Assembly: GCA_965215155.1 (NCBI GenBank) | Contig: CBDCCY010000004.1 | Location: 496,001 to 560,000 of the forward strand | Source: JAGWAJ01 sp965215155 | Lineage (GTDB): Bacteria; Acidobacteriota; Vicinamibacteria; Vicinamibacterales; UBA8438 | Reading direction: 5' to 3' | Length of the DNA stretch: 64,000 bases | In this document: positions 58,305 to 64,000 of the stretch, in pieces | How positions within the stretch are numbered: position 1 is the stretch's first letter | Layout of the letters: every line of letters begins with the position of its first letter | The notes under the pieces: model-generated | Told to the model about the DNA's origin: nothing | Databases searched by the model: none | Seen by the model: the letters and a program-made list of their open reading frames with translations, nothing else | Translations under genes and position numbers: made by a program

Positions 58305-61043
58305 GCGGCGATCGGCGCCGCTGCCGGCCGCGCCGGCCCTGGCGACCTCGACGCCTTCCAGCGTCTCGCCGGCGGCGTCAGGGGACGGTGCCTCTTCACC
58401 TTCCGCGAGCTCCGGCGCGTCCAGCGGCTCGAACCCGCAGCCGCGCGCGGCTCGCGCGACCGCCAGCCGCACGGCCGGCACGACGCGGGCGAGACGCCGG
58501 AGGGCGGCGCCCGTCATGCCCGCCGCCAGGGCGCCGGACACCACCGCCGCCGTGCCGAGGCCGAGCGCGGCCGTCACCCCGCTGGCGGCGGCCAGCGCTG
58601 CGACGAGCGAGACGGCGAACGGGCTGACGCGGAGCCGCATCCGGGTCCGGAGCAGGCAGCGCCCCTGCGCGTGCTCCTCGATGACGGTCAGGAGATCGAG
58701 GCGGCCCCACCGCGCGGCGTGAATCCGGAAGTCGTACCGCTGCCAGCCGTCGTCGGTCTCGACGCCGAATCCGACCGGTGCGCCGCGGAGGCCGCGCACG
58801 ATGCGGCCGAGCACGTCGGGCCGGGAGACCCAGCGCTCTCTCCAGTAGCGATCCTCGACGGCCCGCCGGCGCGCGAGCCGCAGGGCGCGCCCGAGGTCGC
58901 GGGCCCGCAGGCTGCGCACCGACGGGTCACGCACCGCAAGGTCGGGGACCGCCGCGTCCGAGTCGGACCCGCGCGGAAGCACCGGCCGGTGCGGCTCCCC
59001 GGGCGGCGAGAGGAACCCGCGCACGCGTCCGAGTCCGCGGGCGAGCGGCTGGAGCACGTGCAGCGCCGCGATCGTTGCCCGGTACCCGATGCGGCTTGCG
59101 CTCCGGGGCAGCCTCCCGATGCGGGGCAGGGCATCGATGTCGACGCGGCGCGCGCGTTGCACGCAGCGCGCCACCGTGGTCAGGAACGCGACCACCCCCA
59201 ACAGCGCGACGGCAGTCCCCTGCCGGGGGAACCCGGCCGCGACGCCGGCGCATCCCACCCCGAAGAGGAGCGCCGACAGCACCTGCCACCGCGCCTGGTG
59301 CGGCAGGAACGCGAGACCGGCGCCGCCCGCGTGGTAGACGGACGGGAACGGCGCCATGCCCCAGACGCCGGCGTTGATCCGCCGCTCGCCGAGCGGAAGC
59401 ACCCACGGCAGGGGGCTGTAGATCCGGCCGCTCCAGCGCGCCCTGCCGTCGACGAACTTCTCCGGGTGGCGCCGCGTCAGCCACGCCTCGCTCTTTCCGT
59501 AGCCGAACTGCTGCCGCCAGTAGGCCCGCACCGACGACCGATGGTGGTGCCAGACGAGCGCCGCCGGAGCGAACCCGATCTCGGCGCCCACGGCCTGGAA
59601 TCGCCAGCAGACATCGACGTCGTCGGCGGCGCTGCCGAAGATCGGGTTGAAGCCGCCGAGCGCGAGAAGCGCCTCCCGCCGGAAGGCCATGTTGCAGCCG
59701 GGGACATGCTCGGCGATGACGTCGTCGAGCATGACGTGCGTCGGAGCGCCGGGCGCACGGGCCACGCACTGCGCCAGCCACGGATCGTCGGGCGGCACCA
59801 CGTTGGGACCGCCGGCGCCGGCGACGTCGCGCTCCAGGAACGGCTGCACCAGGTAGGTCAGCCACTGCGGGTGGGCCCGCACGTCCGCGTCCGTGTAGGC
59901 GACGATCTCGCCGGCGGCGTGGGACAGCGCAACGTTCCGGGCCACGGAGAGGCCTCCGGGCGGCGTGTCGATCACCCGCACGCTCCGGTACCGGCGGCCG
60001 ATGGCGGATGTGTCGTCGGTCGACCCGTCGTTGACGAGGATGACCTCGTAGTCCGGATAGTCGAGTGCCTCCAGCGACGCCAGACAGTCGTCCAGCGTGT
60101 CAGCCGCGTTGTAGGCGCAGACGAGCACGGAGACCATCGGCCACCGCGTTCGGTCGGCGGCCGGAAACGGAGCCGCGGCGAATGCTTGCGTGACCGCGCC
60201 CAGGGCCGGCTTCGGCCGGCGCTCCGCGTCGACCAGCCCGAACGCCCAGTCGTCGACCGACTGGCCGCCCCGCCACCACTCGTCCGTCCAGGTGAAGGCG
60301 ACCGCCCCGCACGCACCGCCTGCGAACGCCGCGCGAAGCTGCATCGCGGTGAGCTCCGCCTGCCGCTCCGCGCCCTCCCGGACGGCGTCCGCCCCCGCCT
60401 CGGTCAGCAACAGCGGCCGGCACCCGGCCACGTGGTGGAGCTGGGCGATGTAGGCCCGCAGATCCGCCTCGTGGTGCAGGTAGACGTTGAAGGCGCAGAC
60501 GTCGAACCACGCGAGGTCCAGGAAGTGGGTCGGCGGGTAGTTGACGTAGGTGACCAGCGCGTTCGGGGCGGCGGCTTTCGCGTCGTCGAAGAGCTCGCGG
60601 AGGAACGCCTCGGTGCGCCGGTGGCCGTGCCACCGTACGACGCCGGCCCGAATCTCGTTGCCGACGGCGCAGAGCAGCACCGCGGGATGGCCGGCCACCC
60701 GCCGCACTTCCTCCGCCACCCCGCGTCGGATCTCGGCCGTCAGCCGCGGGTCGTCGAGGAAGGCGACGTGCTGCGGCCAGGGCAGTCCCGCCATCACTCG
60801 CAGGCCGCGCCGCGCCGCCTCGTCGAGCACCGCCTCCGGCGGCGCCGTGTAGGTTCGGACGGTGTTGATGCCGGCCTCGCTCATCCGCGCGAAATCGCGG
60901 GCGACGACCTCGGCCTCGGGGAACTGGCGCCCCTCCGCGTCCGGAGCGAACGTCCCGTACGAGACGCCCTTCACCAGGAAGCTCCGGCCGCCCACGGCGA
61001 GGAACTTCCCGGCCACCGCCGGCGCTGTCGTCTGCGAACCCAT
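58302..61043 (-). CDS. TIM-barrel glycosidase-like / family 2 glycosyltransferase fusion
   Basis: 913 residues. Residues 10-300 form a GH-A TIM-barrel like the catalytic part of GH2: VKGVSYGTFAPDAEGRQFPE, MSEAGINTVRTYTAPPEAVL, acid/base Glu in LLCAVGNEIRAGV, nucleophile Glu in PLLLTEAGADAV, FTWTDEWWRGG. Residues 320-590 are a GT2 glycosyltransferase (VSVLVCAYNAADTLDDCLAS, EVILVNDGSTDDTSA, AYTDADVRAHPQWL, GFNPIFGSAADDVDVCWRFQ). The C-terminal third has membrane segments and an unassigned domain. It probably makes or edits a surface polysaccharide, one enzyme building and the other trimming; that is inference. The ATG at 61043 is chosen by homology start; the frame is open to 61211. Confidence 0.85.
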   Translation of the reverse strand: MGSQTTAPAVAGKFLAVGGRSFLVKGVSYGTFAPDAEGRQFPEAEVVARDFARMSEAGINTVRTYTAPPEAVLDEAARRGLRVMAGLPWPQHVAFLDDPRLTAEIRRGVAEEVRRVAGHPAVLLCAVGNEIRAGVVRWHGHRRTEAFLRELFDDAKAAAPNALVTYVNYPPTHFLDLAWFDVCAFNVYLHHEADLRAYIAQLHHVAGCRPLLLTEAGADAVREGAERQAELTAMQLRAAFAGGACGAVAFTWTDEWWRGGQSVDDWAFGLVDAERRPKPALGAVTQAFAAAPFPAADRTRWPMVSVLVCAYNAADTLDDCLASLEALDYPDYEVILVNDGSTDDTSAIGRRYRSVRVIDTPPGGLSVARNVALSHAAGEIVAYTDADVRAHPQWLTYLVQPFLERDVAGAGGPNVVPPDDPWLAQCVARAPGAPTHVMLDDVIAEHVPGCNMAFRREALLALGGFNPIFGSAADDVDVCWRFQAVGAEIGFAPAALVWHHHRSSVRAYWRQQFGYGKSEAWLTRRHPEKFVDGRARWSGRIYSPLPWVLPLGERRINAGVWGMAPFPSVYHAGGAGLAFLPHQARWQVLSALLFGVGCAGVAAGFPRQGTAVALLGVVAFLTTVARCVQRARRVDIDALPRIGRLPRSASRIGYRATIAALHVLQPLARGLGRVRGFLSPPGEPHRPVLPRGSDSDAAVPDLAVRDPSVRSLRARDLGRALRLARRRAVEDRYWRERWVSRPDVLGRIVRGLRGAPVGFGVETDDGWQRYDFRIHAARWGRLDLLTVIEEHAQGRCLLRTRMRLRVSPFAVSLVAALAAASGVTAALGLGTAAVVSGALAAGMTGAALRRLARVVPAVRLAVARAARGCGFEPLDAPELAEGEEAPSPDAAGETLEGVEVARAGAAGSGADRR

Positions 61044-61363
61044 AGCCGAAACCACGTTCCGGGCCGCGACGCTCTGAATCCAGGGAATCGCCGGCGTCCG
61101 GACGCCCCCGGGCGCCCCGCCCGAGGACGGCAGGCTTCTGAGACGGCCTACCGGGGAGACGTATTGTGTTGCGAAACGCCGTGCCGCGCAACCGGAGCCG
61201 GCTGCCGCCAACCGCGAGTCGGAGGCCGGCTCCGTTCGCGGCGGGCCTCCCCGACAATGCCCCGTGCCCGCCGTGCCGACCGAAGTCCTCGCGGTCGCGC
61301 CATGCGCAGCGACCTCCGGGTGGGCCTCAGGCCGAAGCCGTACATGTCATATGGTACGACCAA
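61044..61363. other. Divergent intergenic region, no gene seen
   Basis: About 320 bp between the glycosyltransferase and the AAA/DUF4143 gene. Mostly GC-rich without a convincing ORF. The last 45 bp are AT-richer (TACATGTCATATGGTACGAC, AAATGCAAAATATG) and probably hold the promoter of the AAA gene. Confidence 0.5.
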
Positions 61364-62509
61364 ATGCAAAATATGCCTATGGTCGAGCGTCCGCTCTGGG
61401 TGGCTCGCGTGCAGCAGGCGTGGACCCGCCGCTCCATCGTCTGGCTCTCCGGCGTCCGCCGCGTGGGCAAGACGACGCTCGCCCGCATGTTGCCCGACGC
61501 CGTGTACGTGAACTGCGATCTGCCCTCCGCGGCCCGGGCGGCGGACGACCCGGAGCTGTTCCTTGCTGCGCAGGCACCCGATTCGATCGTCGTGCTCGAC
61601 GAAGTGCAGCGCCTCCCGGATCCCAGCCGGCTGCTGAAGATCGCCGCCGACGCCTTCCCGAGGCTGCGGATCCTCGCCACCGGCTCGTCGACTCTGGCCG
61701 CCACCGGCAGGTTCCGGGACACGCTCGCCGGCCGCAAGGTGGCCCTCCATCTCTTCCCCGTGCTGTGGCAGGAGTGCGCGGGCCCGTTCGGCGTCCCGGA
61801 CTTCGACCGCCGTCTCCTCCACGGTGGCCTGCCCGAGCCGCTGCTGGCGTCGCGCAAGGACCTCGCGTTCTTCAGCGAGTGGATCGACAGCTTCTACGCG
61901 CGGGACATCCTGGAGCTGTTCGGCGTCCGCAACCGCCAGGGCTTCCTGTCGCTCTTCCGGCTCCTCCTGCGCTGGAGCGGCGGGCAGGTCGACTACACGA
62001 AGCTGGCGCGGCTGAGCGAGCTGAGCCGGCCGACGGTCCGGTCGTACCTCGAGGCGTTGCAGATCGCCCGTGCCGTGCACCTCCTTCCGCCGTTCAGCGC
62101 CGGCGGCCCGCGGGAGATCGTCAGCCGTCCCAAGTGCTACGCGTTCGACACCGGGTTCGTCACGTTCGAGAAGGGCTGGGACACGATCCGGGAGGACGAC
62201 CGCGGCCTGCTGTGGGAGCACCTGGTCCTGGATGAGCTGCGAGCCCGCCATCCGGAAGACCGCATCTTCTACTGGCGCGACAAGGCGCAACACGAGGTGG
62301 ACTTCGTCACCCGCCGCGAGCGCGACCGACTGGACCTCGTCGAGTGCAAGATCGATCCTGACGCACTGGAGCCGGCGCCCGTCGAGGCGTTCCGCGCGCG
62401 CTACCCGGAGGGCGAGAACTTCATCGCGGTGCCGGTCGCGAGCGTGCCCTACCGTGTCCGCCGAGGCGGTCGAGTGTTCACTGTGTGCGCAGCGGCGGAC
62501 CTGCCGTGA
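61364..62509 (+). CDS. AAA ATPase with DUF4143 C-terminal domain
   Basis: 381 residues. Walker A SGVRRVGKTTLARML, Walker B SIVVLDEVQRLPD, sensor LRILATGSSTLAA, a winged-helix-like region (LARLSELSRPTVRSYLEALQ), and the DUF4143 nuclease-like part (YAFDTGFVTFEKGW, FYWRDKAQHEVDFVTRRE, LDLVECKID with the Asp and Glu-x-Lys of PD-(D/E)XK). These are common, poorly understood accessory genes that move between bacteria. Three closely spaced ATGs (61364, 61373, 61379) could start it; none has a strong ribosome binding site. The HEPN/MNT pair follows, so this end of the window looks like accessory DNA. Confidence 0.88.
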   Translation: MQNMPMVERPLWVARVQQAWTRRSIVWLSGVRRVGKTTLARMLPDAVYVNCDLPSAARAADDPELFLAAQAPDSIVVLDEVQRLPDPSRLLKIAADAFPRLRILATGSSTLAATGRFRDTLAGRKVALHLFPVLWQECAGPFGVPDFDRRLLHGGLPEPLLASRKDLAFFSEWIDSFYARDILELFGVRNRQGFLSLFRLLLRWSGGQVDYTKLARLSELSRPTVRSYLEALQIARAVHLLPPFSAGGPREIVSRPKCYAFDTGFVTFEKGWDTIREDDRGLLWEHLVLDELRARHPEDRIFYWRDKAQHEVDFVTRRERDRLDLVECKIDPDALEPAPVEAFRARYPEGENFIAVPVASVPYRVRRGGRVFTVCAAADLP

Positions 62510-62569
62510 AGCGCATCCGTTGGCGCACCACAAGCCCGGCGAGCGCCCGCGGTATCCTGTCGTCGGGCC

Positions 62570-62782
62570 ATGCCTCTCCAGACCGGCCACCTTCGGCGCT
62601 GCATTCGGATTCTCGAGTCGGCGTACGATGGCCTGCAGGAACACGAAACGGACGACACCCTCTACGACATCCACCGCGCCGCCTGCGTGAAGGAGTTCGA
62701 GCTGGTGCCGCTGGCCGATGCAATCGAGGCGCCCGACAACGATGCCCGAATCGCCCGCCCGCGGGGCGCGGCGCCCGCGTGA
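62570..62782 (+). CDS. HEPN-type nucleotidyltransferase partner (toxin), internally deleted
   Basis: 70 residues instead of the usual 130 or so. The N-terminus (LRRCIRILESAYDGLQEHET, YDIHRAACVKEFEL) matches HI0074-type substrate-binding/HEPN proteins. Straight after KEFEL it continues PLADAIEAPDND, which resembles the normal C-terminus of such proteins. The middle, including the helix with the catalytic R-x4-6-H RNase motif, is missing without loss of frame at the junction. It is thus probably a non-functional toxin remnant. It overlaps the start of the intact MNT gene by 41 bp. Confidence 0.7.
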   Translation: MPLQTGHLRRCIRILESAYDGLQEHETDDTLYDIHRAACVKEFELVPLADAIEAPDNDARIARPRGAAPA

Positions 62783-63134
62783 CGGCAGCAGGCTGCACTT
62801 GTCGCCGAAGCACCGTGCCGTAATCGAGACCCTGTTGCGGAAGCACCTTCCCGACGTGGAGGTCTGGGCCTACGGCAGCCGCGTGAACGGGCAGAGCCAC
62901 GAAGGCAGCGACCTCGATCTCGTGCTGCGCGGTCCGGGTCTGAAGCGAATTCCCACCGGCGCCGTGGGGGACTTCGAGGAGGCTCTGCGGGAGTCGACCG
63001 TTCCCTTCCTGGTCGAGGTGCACGACTGGGCCTGGCTGCCGGAGGAGTTCCACCGGGAGATCGAGCGTCCGCATGTCCTCCTCTGGCGGGGGAACGTCGG
63101 CCGCCCTGCCGGTCCGGAGCGATCCGGTGCATAG
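62742..63134 (+). CDS. MNT-type minimal nucleotidyltransferase (antitoxin)
   Basis: 130 residues. The nucleotidyltransferase signature is intact: VWAYGSRVNGQSHEGSDLDL, i.e. G-S-x10-D-x-D, followed by a third acidic position in VPFLVEVHDWAWL. In MNT/HEPN systems this protein modifies and neutralises the HEPN RNase. The ATG at 62742 (MPESPARGARR) is preferred; an upstream in-frame ATG at 62718 lies deeper in the HEPN remnant. With the partner damaged, the antitoxin may persist as an orphan. Confidence 0.85.
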   Translation: MPESPARGARRPRDGSRLHLSPKHRAVIETLLRKHLPDVEVWAYGSRVNGQSHEGSDLDLVLRGPGLKRIPTGAVGDFEEALRESTVPFLVEVHDWAWLPEEFHREIERPHVLLWRGNVGRPAGPERSGA

Positions 63135-63320
63135 CCGGGCGAGCGGAACGGCGACCTGGAGATGCTGAGAGCTGGAGTCGACGCCACCGTCACGGAACCG
63201 AGGCTGACCTTGCCACGCTCCAAGCGCGACTGGTCAAGTGGTGGTCGGCATCGTGCTTGCTGTCGCCGGGCTTCAGACGGCCGCCCTGTTCGCGTAGCTT
63301 CGCCTCATGAACCGATCGCT

Positions 63321-64000
63321 TCACGACGGTAACCGCAGCGCGACGTACTCGCCGATGCGGCCGCGGCCGCCGATGGCGAGGACGATGTGCTGCCGGCCGC
63401 CGGCCAGGTAGGTCATCGGGGAGCCGGACTGCGGCGCGGGCAGGAACACGGCTCCCACCTCGTCGCCCGTCGCCTTGTCGTAGGCGCGGAGCATGGCGCC
63501 GCGGCCGGCGGGCGTCCGGTGGTAGTCGCACTCGCCGAGGACGACCAGCGTGGCGGTGACGAGCGGGCCGACCAGGTGCGTGCACGGCTGCCCGGTGCGC
63601 GGGATGTCCAGCCCGGCGAGCGCGGGGTGGCGCGCCACGCGCTCCGGGGTGGCGCCGTGCGGGGTCTGGTCTGCCACAGGATGTGGCCGCGGTCGAGGTC
63701 GATGGCCGACAGCCTGCCGTAGGGCGGCTTGACGAGTGGCAGGCCGCGGACATGGAGGTCGCGCAGCCCGCCGTGGCCCACGCCGCGGCGCTCCGTCCCC
63801 TTCACGTAGCGCATGTCCGAGACCTCGGGACCGGGGCTCGGAATCAGCTCCCACGAGTAGAACGCGGTCCGCGACGGCACGTAGAGGATGCGCGTCTCGG
63901 GGTCGTAGCCGCCCCCGGGCCAGTTCGTGCCGCCGCTCCCTGCGCCGAGCCCGAGGGTCGCGATCGGCCCCTCCGGCCGGCTGACGACCGGCGGCGTGAA
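63321..64000 (-). pseudogene. PQQ-dependent (quinoprotein) dehydrogenase, 3' part, frameshifted
   Basis: The gene enters from the right edge. The 5' visible part reads GGTNWPGGGYDPETRILYVP, FYSWELIPSPG, YGRLSAIDLDRGHILWQT, typical of membrane-type PQQ dehydrogenase propellers. After LWQT the frame is broken by an exact 5-bp duplication (GGTCTGGTCT on the + strand, 63663-63672). The other frame continues PHGATPERVARHPALAGLDI, FRAYDKATGDEV-type sequence (MLRAYDKATGDEVGAVFLPA), MTYLAGGRQHIVLAIGGRGR and a stop at 63321. The intact enzyme would oxidise an alcohol or sugar with PQQ in the periplasm; this copy is probably inactive. Confidence 0.85.

Overview
GC-rich (about 70%), densely packed bacterial DNA, with no tRNA, rRNA or CRISPR array seen. 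The gene families suggest Acidobacteriota, probably near Vicinamibacteria: a PadR-regulated duplicated FtsX/MacB permease (ADOP type), CRTAC1/ASPIC-UnbV lipoproteins, a DUF5916 outer-membrane barrel, acidobacterial-type secreted proteins of unnamed families, many GTGA/ATGA coupled starts, and quinoprotein-like propellers. This is inference from family content; no marker gene was compared.

Layout. 1-4.9 kb is a worn, mobile-element-affected zone: an IS630 transposase cut by the window edge, a nuclease-like gene cut by its right end, a frameshifted ARPP-1 gene divergent from an NrtR-like NUDIX/winged-helix gene with three copies of an ATTGTC-N5-GACAAT box, and a broken AAA-ATPase. 5-11.4 kb holds mutY, a bactofilin-like membrane protein, and a four-gene translationally coupled operon (3-hydroxyisobutyrate-dehydrogenase-like enzyme, membrane PP2C phosphatase, LytS-type kinase, LytTR regulator). 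11.6-16.7 kb holds secreted proteins and the first of two cytochrome c/copper-monooxygenase modules. 16.7-25 kb holds cytidine deaminase, an ECF sigma/anti-sigma-like/secreted triad, a cupin, two HAD hydrolases, PadR-ADOP and DUF2911. 25-26.3 kb carries the most unusual gene: an ECF sigma factor fused in one uninterrupted frame to a PheRS-alpha-like synthetase core. 26.7-32.5 kb holds small-molecule enzymes, an exported methyltransferase coupled to a cysteine-dioxygenase-like cupin, and a sugar dehydrogenase/carboxymuconolactone-decarboxylase fusion. 32.5-38.7 kb holds the second cytochrome/copper module, an outer-membrane barrel and a frameshifted propeller. 39-49.8 kb holds the primary sigma factor, a 5'-3' exonuclease, two large FG-GAP/UnbV lipoproteins, a nitrilase and a patatin-like protein. 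49.8-58.2 kb holds envelope proteins and a gliding-type (GldA/GldFG/DUF4340) ABC system. 58.3-64 kb holds a glycosidase/glycosyltransferase fusion, an AAA/DUF4143 ATPase, an internally deleted HEPN toxin beside an intact MNT partner, and a broken PQQ-type dehydrogenase.

A family of extragenic palindromes (arms like GGAGTCTGCGCCGTGG and AGGAGCTTGCGCCGCAG) recurs in the gaps. It supplies stop codons to three minus-strand genes and, in one place, the Shine-Dalgarno sequence of a cytochrome/monooxygenase gene. Four genes carry frameshifts: three by one base (possibly assembly errors) and one by an exact 5-bp duplication (more likely a real lesion).
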